This document shows positions 11,892-22,435 of a DNA stretch of 64,000 nt, piece after piece (within the stretch, counting starts at the first letter, position 1; the number at the start of each line of letters is the position of its first letter). The notes under the pieces are model-generated. The model saw only the letters and a program-made list of their open reading frames with translations, made no database searches and was not told where the DNA came from. The position numbers and the translations under genes were made by a program. Source of the stretch: Serratia symbiotica (Periphyllus acericola) (GTDB lineage: Bacteria > Pseudomonadota > Gammaproteobacteria > Enterobacterales > Enterobacteriaceae); contig NZ_OZ026452.1 of assembly GCF_964019515.1 (NCBI RefSeq), positions 1,426,001-1,490,000 on the forward strand. Reading direction: 5' to 3'.

Positions 11892-13340
11892 TCATTCACG
11901 CCAGAACGTCGGCGTGAACAGAACCAGCAGTGTAAAAACTTCCAGACGCCCGAACAGCATCGTCACCACCAGTATCCACTTGGCCACTGGCGGCATAGCG
12001 GTACAGTTATCCGCCACTACGCCTAGCCCCGGCCCGTTATTCAGCGATGCCGTTACGGCGGCGAAAGCAGAGAAATTGTCAACGCCAGTGGCGATAATCG
12101 CCAGCATGCTAACAATAAATACCAGAGCATAGGCCGAGAAGAACCCCCATACCGCATCAATGATACGCTCCGGCAGTGCCCGGTTGCCCAGTTTAATAGT
12201 GTAAACGGCGTTCGGGTGTACCAGCCTTTTCAACTCACGGGAACCTTGCAGATACAATAGCAGCACGCGGACGACCTTCAAGCCACCGCCAGTCGAGCCA
12301 GCACAACCGCCGATAAAACCGGAACACAGTAACAACATCGGCAAAAAAAGTGGCCATTTGGCAATGCTGTCGGTGGTAAAGCCTGCTGTCGTCGCCATTG
12401 ATACCACCTGGAAAAATGCCTGATTCAGCGTTTCCATGCCGGTCTTATAGACACCATGTTCCCAGAGCACTAACGTACACACTGCCACTAATGTCAGTTG
12501 CACCAAGATGAACATGCGGAATTCAGGATCCCGCCCGTAGACCTTCAGGCTACGTCCACTCAATAACGCGAAGTGCAAGCCATAATTACAGCCGGAAATA
12601 AGCAGGAAGATGGCAATGATAGTGTTGATGGTTGGACTAGCATAATAGCCGATGCTGGCATCATGGGTGGAGAAACCACCGATAGCAATGGTCGAAAAAC
12701 TGTGACTGATAGCATCAAACACTGGCATTCCCGCCCCCCATAGTGCCACCGCACAGGCGACAGTCAGCAATACATAGATAAGCCACAGAGTTTTGGCGGT
12801 TTCTGCAATGCGTGGACGCATCTTATTGTCCTTCAGCGGACTGGGCATTTCCGCCCGGTACAGCTGCATACCACCAACACCAAGGATTGGCAGTATCGCC
12901 ACCGCCAACACGATGATCCCCATTCCGCCCATCCATTGCAGCATCTGGCGATAGAACAAAATAGCCTTTGGCAATGAGTCCAACCCCATCAACATAGTCA
13001 CGCCAGTCGTTGTCAGGCCGGAGAAAGACTCAAAGAAGGCATCTGTCAGCGACAGATTGGGTCGATCCGAAAACAGAAACGGCAACGCCCCCACGCTGCC
13101 TAGTACAGTCCAAAACAGCACCACGATTAGGAAACCTTCGCGCGGCTTTAACTCATGTTTTTTCTTGCGGTTTGGCCACCACAGTATCAGCCCAATCGTC
13201 ACCGCCACAAAGAAAGTCTGGCTGAATGACCGCCCTGCTCCATCACGATATATTAATGCAATTAGCCCAGGAATAAACATCGTCCCGGAAAACAGGATGA
13301 CCAGCAAACCAACGATACGGGTTATAGCGCGAAAATGCAT
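11892..13340 (-). CDS. trkH: TrkH, potassium uptake protein (Trk system channel subunit)
   Basis: TrkH is 482 residues long (E. coli 483) and is highly hydrophobic, with the repeated membrane-pore-membrane units of the SKT superfamily. Pore-loop segments are visible, including SGLTTTGVTML near residue 108, FSTIAIGGFSTHD, MATTAGFTTDS and SLNNGPGLGVV. It imports K+ together with TrkA, which is not in this window. The frame is uninterrupted and the N-terminus MHFRAITRIVGLLVILFSGTM matches the family. It sits between yigZ and hemG in the enterobacterial order pepQ-yigZ-trkH-hemG. It is the only transporter of this cluster still intact. Confidence 0.95.
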   Translation of the reverse strand: MHFRAITRIVGLLVILFSGTMFIPGLIALIYRDGAGRSFSQTFFVAVTIGLILWWPNRKKKHELKPREGFLIVVLFWTVLGSVGALPFLFSDRPNLSLTDAFFESFSGLTTTGVTMLMGLDSLPKAILFYRQMLQWMGGMGIIVLAVAILPILGVGGMQLYRAEMPSPLKDNKMRPRIAETAKTLWLIYVLLTVACAVALWGAGMPVFDAISHSFSTIAIGGFSTHDASIGYYASPTINTIIAIFLLISGCNYGLHFALLSGRSLKVYGRDPEFRMFILVQLTLVAVCTLVLWEHGVYKTGMETLNQAFFQVVSMATTAGFTTDSIAKWPLFLPMLLLCSGFIGGCAGSTGGGLKVVRVLLLYLQGSRELKRLVHPNAVYTIKLGNRALPERIIDAVWGFFSAYALVFIVSMLAIIATGVDNFSAFAAVTASLNNGPGLGVVADNCTAMPPVAKWILVVTMLFGRLEVFTLLVLFTPTFWRE

Positions 13341-13393
13341 TTCAGCACGATCCTTAGTAGTTCAGTTGGGAGGAATTATTGTGAAATAGGTGT

Positions 13394-13694
13394 TCATTGC
13401 AAATTACTGCGACTGAGAGTACGTAATTTATTGCCAAACAGCGCAACGCAGGTTGCCAATAAATCCAGATGTAGCAAGAAGGTGGTGCCATATTCATCCT
13501 GTAGTATCCGGCCTTTGGCTTTCTGTAACAAATTTTCCACCAACGCCAGCCACATGGCAAAACATACGAACCTGCTGGATAAACATTTTTGCTACCTCTA
13601 CATTATTAGCCGTGGCCAGCAAAGTGATAAGGCGACGCGTCTTAATTGCTCTATTGATGCTGATCGGGGAGGTAGCTATCGGGCAAGACTGCAT
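13394..13694 (-). pseudogene. yigZ: YigZ (IMPACT family) protein, large internal deletion
   Basis: The N-terminal frame from ATG 13694 (ISINRAIKTRRLITLLATANNVEVAKMFIQQVR) matches the start of YigZ, a roughly 204-residue IMPACT-family protein. The frame then passes into unrelated sequence. The C-terminus (EYGTTFLLHLDLLATCVALFGNKLRTLSRSNLQ, stop at 13394-13396) lies in another frame only about 150 bp away. More than half of the gene, including the conserved core, is deleted. Its ATG overlaps the ancestral pepQ stop as ATGA, showing the former operon. Confidence 0.72.
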
Positions 13695-15021
13695 CAGGCA
13701 AAATTCAGATCTCGCATCATGTTCTCGATACGCTGCTCGTGGATCACGATATTGTCTTAGATGCGGACACCGCCATGCGGCTTCAACGCGTTGATGCGAT
13801 CCCAGGCAAAAGGCTAAACTCTCCGCTGCGCCACGGTACCAGCAGTGATTCGATAAAGTACATACCTGGTTCGATGGTCAACACCACGCCCGGTTGTAAT
13901 ACGCGGGTGCAGCGCAGGAATGGATATTTGGATGGGGCTGCCAGGTGAGTACCATGCTCATCCTGCATCAAACCGGCAGCGTCATGCACTTGCAACCCCA
14001 AAAGGTGTCCCAAGCCGTTTGTCAGGAATGGCGTGGTGAGGCCTTGCTCAACCATCGTGTCTTCGCTAATACCGCTCACTAGCTGGTAGCTTTTAAGCAG
14101 TTTGGCGATATGCTGGTGCATCTGCACATGATAATCGGTATAGCGCACGCCAGCCTTGACGGTAGCTATCAGCGCCAACTGTTCGTTGTTGAGGTCTTTC
14201 ACCAGACAGGCGAACTCACTGCTACCGTGCACTGCATAGGTACGAGTTAAATCGGCGACATAACCGTTATACTCCGCACCCGCGTCGATCAGGAAACTCA
14301 GCGTTTCAGCCGGTGGTTGATGATCCAACTTGGTATAGTGCAGTACCGAGTCCTGCTCATTCAGTGCCACAATGTTGTCGTAAGGCACGTCGGTATCACG
14401 GTGGCTGGTTGCCGTCAAGTAAGCCAAGTTGATATCGAACTCGCTCATGCTAGACAAGAAGGCTTCATGTGCTGCACGGTGCCCTATGACCGCAGTTTTC
14501 TGCGCTTCTCGCATGCAAGCCAGCTCATACCCGGTCTTGAGAGAATGGTGAAAGTCGAGGTAGTTCAACACCTCTGGTGGGTTGACGTTCTCCGAGACAA
14601 TACCAAGATCGCGGGCGCGCTGCGGCGCATAACCGATATAGCCCACGCGTCCACGCTGCGCCGGAAGTTGCTGTGCAATGTCATCGGCACTGGCCAACAG
14701 CATCATCTCGAAGGATGGGCTCCAGAAACTGTCTGGCAGCTGCTCGACACTGTGCCAGTAATCGATCGGTGAATAAAACCACAGCTTCGGTTTGTTAACG
14801 CCGTCAACCCATAGCCAACAATTCGGCACTGCGGTTATCTGTACCCAGGCTTTAAAATTCACGTTTACTTTAAATGGATAGCTACGGTCGTCGCAGAAGA
14901 CCTTTTGCAGTTCTCAAGAGTGAATCAGCAGCTCATCCAATGTGTTGCATTCCAGCACTTCGCGCGCGCGTTTCTGCCACTCTGCCAGGTGGTCGTTATA
15001 CAAAGAAGCTAGCGTTTCCAT
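13694..15021 (-). pseudogene. pepQ: PepQ, Xaa-Pro dipeptidase, decayed
   Basis: The ancestral start is METLASLYNDHLAEWQ at 15021. A TGA replaces a Gly codon after LLIHS (about codon 36). A long open frame of 359 residues then covers most of the protein, including the metal-ligand regions [19 protein letters not shown] and [13 protein letters not shown]. The conserved PHGIGHPLG segment has become TNGLGHLLG, losing its first His. Near 13800 a frameshift separates the C-terminus, which continues as [12 protein letters not shown], a TAA, then DNIVIHEQRIENMMRDLNFA. PepQ cleaves Xaa-Pro dipeptides in the cytoplasm. Two stops, a frameshift and active-site erosion indicate a dead gene despite the long open stretch. 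Confidence 0.88.
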
Positions 15022-15187
15022 CACAGTATCCTTAGCACGAAAAAATTATCTTAACACAATGCCCAGGCGCGCCCCATACAACGTTATGGCATACAGAGCA
15101 GTTCGCAATTCAACGCGAATGCCGTTACATCCACAGCTTAACAATCAGCCTGTTGAACAAGCCTAGTCACGCCATCGCCAGCCACCA

Positions 15188-16137
15188 GCTTTGTTGAATA
15201 AATCGAACATTTGGCCGGGACGAGGATGAGATCACTCTCCTTCTGTCAACATAGCGACATTCCGTGGCCCAGCAAAAGTTCAACATCACCAACTGGAAGG
15301 CTTACAACAACGCCCTTATCACTCGGGATTCACTCACTTGCTGTGGGGATGAAACGGCACTTCACGCCTGGTACTGCGAGGCAAAACCTTCTCTGCGTGG
15401 TCGCCCACCACATTATTCCGATATGGCACTCACCAGCGTATTGATGCTGAAACGTATTTTCGGCCTGACACTTCGCGCCCTCCAGGGCTTCGTCGACTCC
15501 ATTGTCACACTGATCAAAGTGCCGTTGAACTACCCGGACGACACCTGCATCAGTAAGCGGGCGAAGTCCGGCCATGTCCCGTTTAAAACCCCAACGCCGG
15601 GTGAAATTGCGCACCTCGTTATCGACTCTAGCGGGCTTAACGTGTTGGGTGAAGGCGAGTGGATGGCAAAAAAATACGGTCAGGAAAAACGGCGGATCTG
15701 GCGAAAACTGCATTTGGCCGTAGATACAGAAACACATGAGGTCATCTGTGCTGACCTTTCCTTGAGCAATGTCACCGATACCGAAGCCTTCCCAGGTCTC
15801 ATCCGCCAGAGGTACCGTAAAATCAAAGTCGCCTCGGCAGATCGGGCTTAGGATACGCGAGTGTGTGATGATGAGTTAAGGGGCAAGAAGCTCAAGGCGT
15901 TAATACCGCCCAGCAGCGGAGCACGTTATTGGTCGGCAGACTATGCAGAGCGAAATTAAGCGGTGGCGAACCGGCGCGTTACTGGAGACAACACACGGTG
16001 GAGTTGCAGAGACGATGGCCATGATCTGTGCATTAAACAAGATGACGCTCGCCGGTATGCCAGAAAGTGTACGCCTTGCCTAAAAGATGCCCACTCACGG
16101 GACTCTTTATTCCAAATCCGATTTATTCAACAAAGCC
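15188..16137 (+). mobile_element. IS903-type insertion sequence, copy B, occupying the former fadBA site
   Basis: The left end reads GCTTTGTTGAATAAATC after an A in place of the first G; the right end is the canonical repeat. The length is 950 bp. The nonamer CAGCCACCA occurs immediately left (15179-15187) and again at 16141-16149, three bases beyond the right end. This is the only candidate target duplication I found in the window. In E. coli fadB and fadA lie between pepQ and fre; no trace of either is visible here. Confidence 0.85.
15264..16083 (+). pseudogene. IS903-type DDE transposase, copy B, defective
   Basis: A GTG-initiated frame at 15264 gives 195 residues containing HLVIDSSGLNV (Asp121) and SADRA (Asp193) before the family-wide TAG at 15849-15851. 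Downstream, a deletion of about 100 bp after NTRW removes the region of Glu259. Only the last codons (CIKQDDARRY frame, and PESVRLA in the proper frame) remain. Confidence 0.85.
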
Positions 16138-16319
16138 CCACAGCCACCATGAATGTTCGAATAGCACCGCGTCACACATGTCACCTGACTCATTCTGATC
16201 CCCGTCATGAAACACTGATTCGGGCAAATGCAGATAGCACGTACTTTGCGAAGACCAATTAATGATGACCAGAATGGCCTGATGAAAAATCTAATATAAA
16301 TCAGTATGAGTGGTGTTTC

Positions 16320-16340
16320 AAAACGGGGCTGCCCCCGTTA
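16320..16340 (-). terminator. Probable terminator downstream of fre
   Basis: On the minus strand the stem AACGGGGGCAGCCCCGTTTT lies 18 bp after the fre stop and is followed by T-rich sequence. Confidence 0.55.
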
Positions 16341-16357
16341 TAGACTCATCCCATGTC

Positions 16358-17059
16358 TCAGATAAATGAAAATGCATCGCCGAACACGTGCGCCTCTTGT
16401 GCGCCGCGTTCGGTGCAGAAACGTTCGCGAGCGATTTTCGCCATTTCGAAACGACCCGCAATGTAGATATCGTGATCCTCCAGGGTAGCAAAATCCTGCA
16501 GCACTGCGCTGAGCACGGTATCGCTACGACCATGCCACTCATCTGTCGTCTGCTCCACCACCGGGATCACCTTTAGGTTTGGGTGTTGCTGTGATAGCTC
16601 TTCCAATTCGTTCTGATCGTATAGATGTTTCAGTTCTCGTCCCCCCCAATAGATTGAGATATCACGATCCGGCTGTTGTTCCAACGCGGTCAGCAAAATC
16701 GAACGCACATAGGAGAACCCAATACCTCCGGCGATCAGCACCAGCGGACGGTTGCCCTCTTCACGCAGCCAGGCGTCACCATGCGGTACATCGACAGTGA
16801 TCGCCTGTTCTTTCAAAATACGCTCCATTACAGCCATGGCGTACAAATTCAGTTCCGAAGCGCCGATATGCAGCTCTATGTACTCCTGCTGAGATGGCGT
16901 TGATGCTAAAGAGAATGGGCGCCTGTCGCACTCATCCATCACCACCATCAGATATTGCCCAGCCTTGAACGAAAACGGCATCTTAGGTACTAAACGTACC
17001 CGATAGACCGTATCGGTAATGGCCTCTACCGAGGTCACTTTACAACTCAATATTGCCAT
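16358..17059 (-). CDS. fre: Fre, NAD(P)H-flavin reductase
   Basis: The 233-residue protein matches E. coli Fre (LuxG family), which reduces free FMN, FAD or riboflavin with NAD(P)H. The flavin-binding motif RRPFSLAS lies at about residues 46-53, and the C-terminal FGDAFSFI is conserved. The nucleotide-binding motif, usually GGTGFSY, reads GGIGFSY near residue 112, a Thr-to-Ile substitution in a conserved turn. The frame is intact. It lies 50 bp downstream of ubiD in the conserved ubiD-fre order; fadAB, which normally follows on the other side, has been lost. Confidence 0.94.
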   Translation of the reverse strand: MAILSCKVTSVEAITDTVYRVRLVPKMPFSFKAGQYLMVVMDECDRRPFSLASTPSQQEYIELHIGASELNLYAMAVMERILKEQAITVDVPHGDAWLREEGNRPLVLIAGGIGFSYVRSILLTALEQQPDRDISIYWGGRELKHLYDQNELEELSQQHPNLKVIPVVEQTTDEWHGRSDTVLSAVLQDFATLEDHDIYIAGRFEMAKIARERFCTERGAQEAHVFGDAFSFI

Positions 17060-17109
17060 GCATTCCCTCTATCGGGTCATCAATACAAAACTGAGAACAG
17101 AGCCTGACA

Positions 17110-18606
17110 TTAGAGCGTCGGTTCCCTGCCAGTGAAAATTGCCAGCTCATCCCAGATTTCGTCGACGCGCGCCCGCACTTTTTCATCCATTTGAATCGGA
17201 CGGCCCCATTCGCGCTCAGTTTCACCCGGCCATTTATTAGTAGCGTCCAGCCCAATTTTTGAACCCAATCCGGAAACAGGCGAAGCAAAATCCAGATAGT
17301 CGATCGGCGTATTCTCTACCAATACGATATCCCTTGCCGGGTCCATACGGGTCGTCATTGCCCAGATCACATCATTCCAATCACGTCCATTGACATCATC
17401 ATCACAGACGATAACAAACTTGGTGTACATAAACTGACGAAGGAATGACCAGACCCCCATCATCACGCGCTTGGCATGACCGGCATACTGTTTTTTGATG
17501 GTCACCACCGCCAGGCGATACGAGCACCCTTCTGGCGGAAGGTAGAAATCAACAATTTCCGGGAACTGTTTTTGCAAAAGCGGAACGAACACTTCGTTCA
17601 GCGCCACGCCCAGAATCGCAGGTTCATCTGGCGGTCGGCCGGTATAGGTGGAATGATAAATCGCGTCGTGGCGCTGAGTAACGTGAGTAACGGTGAACAC
17701 TGGGAAGTTGTCAATTTCGTTGTAATAACCGGTATGATCGCCATATGGGCCTTCTGGGGCGATTTCACCCGGTTCAATGTAACCTTCTAGCACAATCTCA
17801 GCACTGGCGGGCACGTCCAAATCGCAGGAGAGGCAAGTGACCACTTCAGTTTTGCTGCCGCGCAGTAACCCTGCAAAGGCATATTCGGACAGGGTATCCG
17901 GCACCGGCGTTACTGCACCGAGAATGGTCGCAGGATCGGCACCAATCACCACCGCCACCGGGAAGCGTTCACCGGGATGCGCCTGGCTCCATTCCTGATA
18001 ATCCAGCGCGCCGCCACGGTGCGACAGCCAACGCATGATCACTTTATTCTTGCACAGCACCTGCTGGCGATAAATGCCCAGGTTCTGGCGCTCTTTATGC
18101 GGGCCACGAGTAACTGTCAACCCCCAGGTGATCAGCGGCGCAGCGTCTTCCGGCCAGCAATGCATCACCGGAATGCGGCTGAGATCGACATCATCGCCTT
18201 GCCACACCTGCTGCTGGCACGGTGCAGACCCCAGCACTTTGGTCGACATATTCAGCACTTGCTTGAACTTTGGCATTTTGGCGAATAGATCGCGGAAACC
18301 CTTTGGCGGTTCAGGCTCTTTGAGGAACGCCAGCAGCTTGCCGACTTTGCGCAGCGCGTTGATATCTTCTTGCCCCATGCCCATCGCCACGCGTTTGGCA
18401 GTGCCAAACAAGTTGCACAATACTGGCATGTCATAGCCTTTCGGGTTTTCAAACAGCAGTGCCGGGCCACCCGCACGCAGCGTGCGATCAGCAATTTCTG
18501 TCATTTCTAGATAGGGATCGATTAGCTGGCTGATGCGTTTTAGTTCCCCTCTCTTTTCCAGCAATGAGAGGAAATTACGTAAGTCACGGTATTTCATGCA
18601 AGCCAT
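17110..18606 (-). CDS. ubiD: UbiD, 3-octaprenyl-4-hydroxybenzoate carboxy-lyase (prenylated-FMN dependent)
   Basis: UbiD decarboxylates 3-octaprenyl-4-hydroxybenzoate in ubiquinone synthesis and uses prenylated FMN made by UbiX. The frame is 498 residues (E. coli 497) without interruption. Conserved family segments include [20 protein letters not shown] at the N-terminus, [35 protein letters not shown] with the acidic catalytic region, and [18 protein letters not shown] kept the start at 18606, with MACMKYRDL; an ATG three codons downstream (MKYRDL) is the E. coli-like start and equally possible. The gene is paired with fre. rfaH and tat genes, which precede it in E. coli, are absent. Confidence 0.95.
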   Translation of the reverse strand: MACMKYRDLRNFLSLLEKRGELKRISQLIDPYLEMTEIADRTLRAGGPALLFENPKGYDMPVLCNLFGTAKRVAMGMGQEDINALRKVGKLLAFLKEPEPPKGFRDLFAKMPKFKQVLNMSTKVLGSAPCQQQVWQGDDVDLSRIPVMHCWPEDAAPLITWGLTVTRGPHKERQNLGIYRQQVLCKNKVIMRWLSHRGGALDYQEWSQAHPGERFPVAVVIGADPATILGAVTPVPDTLSEYAFAGLLRGSKTEVVTCLSCDLDVPASAEIVLEGYIEPGEIAPEGPYGDHTGYYNEIDNFPVFTVTHVTQRHDAIYHSTYTGRPPDEPAILGVALNEVFVPLLQKQFPEIVDFYLPPEGCSYRLAVVTIKKQYAGHAKRVMMGVWSFLRQFMYTKFVIVCDDDVNGRDWNDVIWAMTTRMDPARDIVLVENTPIDYLDFASPVSGLGSKIGLDATNKWPGETEREWGRPIQMDEKVRARVDEIWDELAIFTGREPTL

Positions 18607-18813
18607 TACATCATTGATTCATAGTAGATTTAAATGCATTAATGAGGAGGCCTTTATTTTGGCCTATATTTATTTAACTATCTGATTTAAAGGTGCTTCA
18701 CTGCTTTCGGATAGATTAACAAATTCTAGCTAATCTGCCCACATTACTGCTACGATTTTGGGTTGTCACCACCATAGTGCTTGGATAATATCAATATAAA
18801 TTTTAATCAGCTT

Positions 18814-18960
18814 AGAGCCTATCCCAGTAGGCGTGCATTGTTGCAGCCAGTTTGGACCAGGACAGCACGCAACAACCGCAGCGTATAGTGAGTCCATGAG
18901 GAGGGTGAACACTGCCCAGGGCGAAAATGGCAAATAAAATCGCCTAATGGGATAGGTTCT
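18814..18960. repeat. MITE-like repeat with about 20-bp terminal inverted repeats
   Basis: The left end AGAGCCTATCCCAGTAGGCG and the right end CGCCTAATGGGATAGGTTCT are inverted copies differing at two positions. They bound about 147 bp with no coding content. A related end lies at 24913-24945. The arrangement suggests a small non-autonomous element or structured intergenic repeat; I cannot name its family with certainty. Confidence 0.6.
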
Positions 18961-19274
18961 TACTGGCACCAATGGCAGTGCCTCTCGACCAAACCACCCA
19001 CGGCTTGCCCATCTCGCTTTTTGTGCTCTCGTTGCGTTACAGGCCTCTGTACAAGATATTGCGACGTTCCTAACGTCAGAGTAACTTTTCATCGTCCGTT
19101 AACGCGCTACTGCCCAGAAAAAGAAGCGTTTTCCCAAAACAATGGCGAATGATTTTCAACTGTTAGGCCACAAACAGTGAATAGGGGCAAAGCCCTAATC
19201 TCGTATTGAGTGTGTCTGGTGCTGATACAGTGACGATCTACAACAACAGAACGATCTTTTTAAGTGGCCTACAG

Positions 19275-19400
19275 GCTCAGACGGCGAACTTGTTTCTCCT
19301 GCTTGCAGATACGTTGCTGCTCCGGCATTATCGGCGACGTTGTGTGGGACGGACCTGACACTCCTGCCCCCATGGGCAAGAACCGCCGTTCATGGCTGCA
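19275..19400 (-). pseudogene. Scrap resembling IS3-family OrfA C-terminus
   Basis: A minus-strand frame contains MPEQQRICKQEKQVRRL, which resembles the leucine-zipper region of IS3-family OrfA (EQQRIRELEKQVRRLEEE). It ends in a stop directly after, and no OrfB sequence is found. The identification rests on one short motif. The rest of 18961-19575 contains no gene I can recognise. Confidence 0.35.
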
Positions 19401-19575
19401 CTTGCTTCCTGATATGAATAACCTTATATAGACAATGAGCTGAGTGTATTCGCGTTTTAATTCGAAAAAAAAGAAGAAGGCTCGCTTTGTTTTCTTTTTC
19501 ATAAGTCACCTGCTTTATGCAGAGGTAAGAATATCACCTCTGCTCAGGTGGCTAAACTTAATGCGCCACTACAGT

Positions 19576-19680
19576 TTGCCTGTGGCTTGCGTTAACGTTC
19601 ATTGTCCCCGCTATGATCATACTCTAGTTTATCGCCATGGTCAGAACCCTAAAGATCAGGTGCGCTTCCACTTCCGTGAG
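19576..19680 (+). pseudogene. Scrap resembling IS1-family InsA zinc-finger region
   Basis: The frame reads VACVNVHCPRYDHTLVYRHG then QNPKDQVRFHFRE, resembling the N-terminal Cys-rich region of IS1-like InsA proteins, although several cysteines are replaced. It stops abruptly at a 15-bp IS903 end. No InsB sequence follows. Confidence 0.4.
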
Positions 19681-19694
19681 GCTTTGTTGAATAA
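19680..19694 (+). repeat. Solo IS903 end (15 bp) at a remnant junction
   Basis: GGCTTTGTTGAATAA matches 15 of the 18 bases of the IS903 terminal repeat and lies exactly between the InsA-like scrap and the fic pseudogene. Confidence 0.4.
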
Positions 19695-20325
19695 CCTATT
19701 GGCCGATGCGGGTCACTATCGTCTCGGAGGCGTGAGGGTGATGAACAGCAATGTCGTTATCCATATGGCTCCCGCTGCAAAACGGGTTTCTCTGCTAGTA
19801 TTTTAACTATTACAATGGTTGTAACGTACTGATCTTCCTCCTTTAATCGGCAGTTACGTGTTTCATTATGAATTTATCCATCTTTTTGCCGATGGTAATG
19901 GCCGCATGGGCCGGCTGTGGCAAACGTTGATCCTGTCGTATTGGACCCCGTTATTTGTCAACGTGCCGGTTGACAGCCTAGTGCACGATACCCAGTCCGG
20001 TTATTACCAGGCGCTTAACACCAGCAATCAGAAAACCGACTGTGCGCCTTTGGTCGAATTTATGCTGGAGATGATTCTGCAAGCGCTTGAGCAGAGCCTT
20101 ATCCCCCAAGTCACCGAATTGCTGGCGGTATTGCAGGGAGAAATGGCGCGGGGAGCGATACAGAACGCATTGCAGCTACAGGATCGGAAATCTTTTCGCG
20201 AACGCTATCTGCAAGCGGCCTTAAATGCAGGATGGATAGAAATGACACTGCCAGATAAACCCAACAGCCGCTTGCAAAGTTATCGGTTAACGTCGCCGGT
20301 ATCGCCTTGCGGTTGCCAGAAGTAA
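19695..20325 (+). pseudogene. Fic-domain protein (putative AMP-transferase), N-terminus lost and nonsense-mutated
   Basis: The frame begins with LLADAGHYRLGGVRVMNSNV. It is interrupted by a TAA at 19804-19806 and a second stop nearby, then continues as LIGSYVFHYEFIHLFADGNGR followed by MGRLWQTLIL. HLFADGNGRMGR fits the Fic signature HxFx(D/E)GNGRxxR, so the catalytic His and phosphate-binding residues are still readable. A C-terminal part of about 100 residues ends at TAA 20323-20325. Fic proteins usually transfer AMP from ATP to target proteins; many act in toxin-antitoxin pairs. The N-terminal third is missing, replaced by IS debris. No partner gene is visible. Confidence 0.75.
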
Positions 20326-20326
20326 C

Positions 20327-20349
20327 AAAGGCGCTCGTCAGCGCCTTTT
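20327..20349. terminator. Bidirectional terminator between fic remnant and glyS
   Basis: AAAGGCGCTCGTCAGCGCCTTTT forms a seven-pair stem flanked by A- and T-runs and can serve both converging genes. Confidence 0.7.
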
Positions 20350-20365
20350 CACCGCAAAGTACCGG

Positions 20366-22435
20366 TTACTGCAATACAGAAATATCCGCCACCTGCAAAA
20401 ACAGCTCACGCAGCTTGCTCAGCAGTGTCAAACGATTCACGCGCAATGCATCGTCCTCGGCCATCACCACGACACTCTCGAAGAAAGCATCTACAGGCTC
20501 GCATAGGGTAGCTAACTCCACTAGTGCGTCCTGATAGTTGCCAGCAGCAAAATATGGTTCCAGCTTGTCGCGCAGTACCACCAGATGGCTCGCCAGTTGG
20601 ATCTCAGCGGCTTCCTGTAATACTAAAGCTTGTACGTGGTCGTTCAACGTATCCGTGGATTTAGCAAGGATATTGGAGACGCGCTTGTTGGCTGCCGCCA
20701 ACGCCGCCGCTTCTTCCAAAGTACGTAAGTGGCTGACGGCCTTGACGCGAGCATCGAAGTCGGCCGGCTTGGTCGGCCGACGCGCCAGCACTGCCTGAAT
20801 AGTGTCTAGCGCATGGCCTTCTTCATGATACCAAGCGCGGAAACGGCCTAACATGAATTCCACTAACTCATCGACCACCTTGACGTTGGTCAGCTTGCTG
20901 CCGTAAAGGTGCACAGCCTCTTCAGTCAGGATTTGTAGATCCAGCGGTAGATTTTTTTCGACGATGATGCGCAGCACGCCCAGTGCGGCACGGCGCAGGG
21001 CAAACGGGTCTTTGTCGCCTTTTGGATGTTGCCCGATGCCAAAAATACCGGCCAGAGTGTCCATTTTGTCGGCGATTGCCAGTGAACAGGCGACCCGCGA
21101 CTGCGGCAACCTATCCCCGGCAAAGCGTGGCTGATACTGCTCATTCAGCGCAACGGCGACGTCTTCCACCTCACCGCCATGACGCGCATAGTGCATGCCC
21201 ATCACGCCTTGGGTGTCGGTGAACTCGAACACCATGTTGGTCATCAGGTCGCACTTCGACAGTAGGCCCGCACGGGTAGCGTGGTTGACGTCGGCACTAA
21301 TCTGGCCAGCAATCCAGCCCGCCAACGCCTGAATGCGATCGGTTTTGTCACGCAGAGTGCCCAATTGTTGTTGGAAGAGTACAGTTTCTAAACGTGGTAG
21401 GTGGTCTTCTAGACGTTTTTTACGGTCAGTGTTGAAGAAGAACTCAGCATCCGCCAGACGCGGGCGCACCACTTTCTCGTTACCAGTGATGATTTGCTGT
21501 GGGTCTTTGGATTCAATGTTGGCCACGAAGATAAAGTTTGGCAGCAGGTTGCCTGCGCTGCCGTACACTGGGAAATACTTTTGATCGCCTTTCATGGTGT
21601 ACACCAGCGCTTCCGCTGGCACCGCAAGGAATTCCTCTTCGAACTTGGCGGTCAGTACCACTGGCCACTCCACTAGCGAGGTGACTTCTTCCAGCAGGCT
21701 TTCGCTCAGATCGGACTTGCCGCCAATCTTTGCCGCCGCACGCTCGACGTCGCGCTTGATCAGTGCTTTACGTGCTTCGTAATCGGCGATCACTTTACCG
21801 CGTTCCAGTAGGATTTGTGGGTAGTGATCAGCGTTGTCGAGGGAGAACTCGGTTTCGCCCATAAAGCGGTGGCCTCGTATGGTAAGCGCAGATTCAACTC
21901 CTAGCACCCTGCCAGGGATCAGTTCTGCGCCTAGCAGCAGGGTTACGGTATGCACCGGACGCACGAACTGCACCTCGGAATCACCCCAGCGCATCAGCTT
22001 CGGGATAGGCAATTTAGACAGCGCGGTGTTGACCATGCTGGCCAGCAGTTGCTGCACAGGCTGTCCTTTGACATGGGCACGGTACAGAAGCCACTCGCCT
22101 TTGTCGATCACCAGGCGTTCGGCCTGATCGACAGTGATGCCGCAGACACGCGCCCAGCCTTCGGCCGCTTTGTTGGGTTTGCCAGTAGCGTCGAACGCTT
22201 GGCTGATCGCCGGGCCGCGTTTTTCAACGACGCGATCAGCCTGTGCCGCGCTCAGATTAGCCACTTTCAGTGCCAGACGGCGAGGAGTGGCGAACCAACT
22301 CACTGAGCCGTGTCCGAGGTTGGCATTTTCCAGCTCGGTGGTAAAGTTGGCGGCAAAGGATCCCGCCAGCGAGCGAAGAGCCTTGGGCGGCAGCTCTTCC
22401 GTGCCGATTTCCACCAGGAAAGTCTGTTGAGTCAT
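20366..22435 (-). CDS. glyS: GlyS, glycyl-tRNA synthetase beta subunit
   Basis: The beta subunit of the heterotetrameric glycyl-tRNA synthetase is 689 residues here, equal to E. coli. It starts [21 protein letters not shown] placed the start at 22435, where ATG overlaps the glyQ stop as ATGA, not at an upstream in-frame codon. The body has the HD-type domain and ends with the DALR anticodon-binding domain ([19 protein letters not shown]). The beta chain is needed for tRNA-Gly recognition. The frame is complete, as expected for an essential gene, and it is translationally coupled to glyQ. Confidence 0.96.
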   Translation of the reverse strand: MTQQTFLVEIGTEELPPKALRSLAGSFAANFTTELENANLGHGSVSWFATPRRLALKVANLSAAQADRVVEKRGPAISQAFDATGKPNKAAEGWARVCGITVDQAERLVIDKGEWLLYRAHVKGQPVQQLLASMVNTALSKLPIPKLMRWGDSEVQFVRPVHTVTLLLGAELIPGRVLGVESALTIRGHRFMGETEFSLDNADHYPQILLERGKVIADYEARKALIKRDVERAAAKIGGKSDLSESLLEEVTSLVEWPVVLTAKFEEEFLAVPAEALVYTMKGDQKYFPVYGSAGNLLPNFIFVANIESKDPQQIITGNEKVVRPRLADAEFFFNTDRKKRLEDHLPRLETVLFQQQLGTLRDKTDRIQALAGWIAGQISADVNHATRAGLLSKCDLMTNMVFEFTDTQGVMGMHYARHGGEVEDVAVALNEQYQPRFAGDRLPQSRVACSLAIADKMDTLAGIFGIGQHPKGDKDPFALRRAALGVLRIIVEKNLPLDLQILTEEAVHLYGSKLTNVKVVDELVEFMLGRFRAWYHEEGHALDTIQAVLARRPTKPADFDARVKAVSHLRTLEEAAALAAANKRVSNILAKSTDTLNDHVQALVLQEAAEIQLASHLVVLRDKLEPYFAAGNYQDALVELATLCEPVDAFFESVVVMAEDDALRVNRLTLLSKLRELFLQVADISVLQ

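Noticed and set aside
18766..19092. 108-codon minus-strand frame over the MITE-like repeat
   Set aside because: It crosses the inverted repeat, has no recognisable motif and is a by-product of the repeat.
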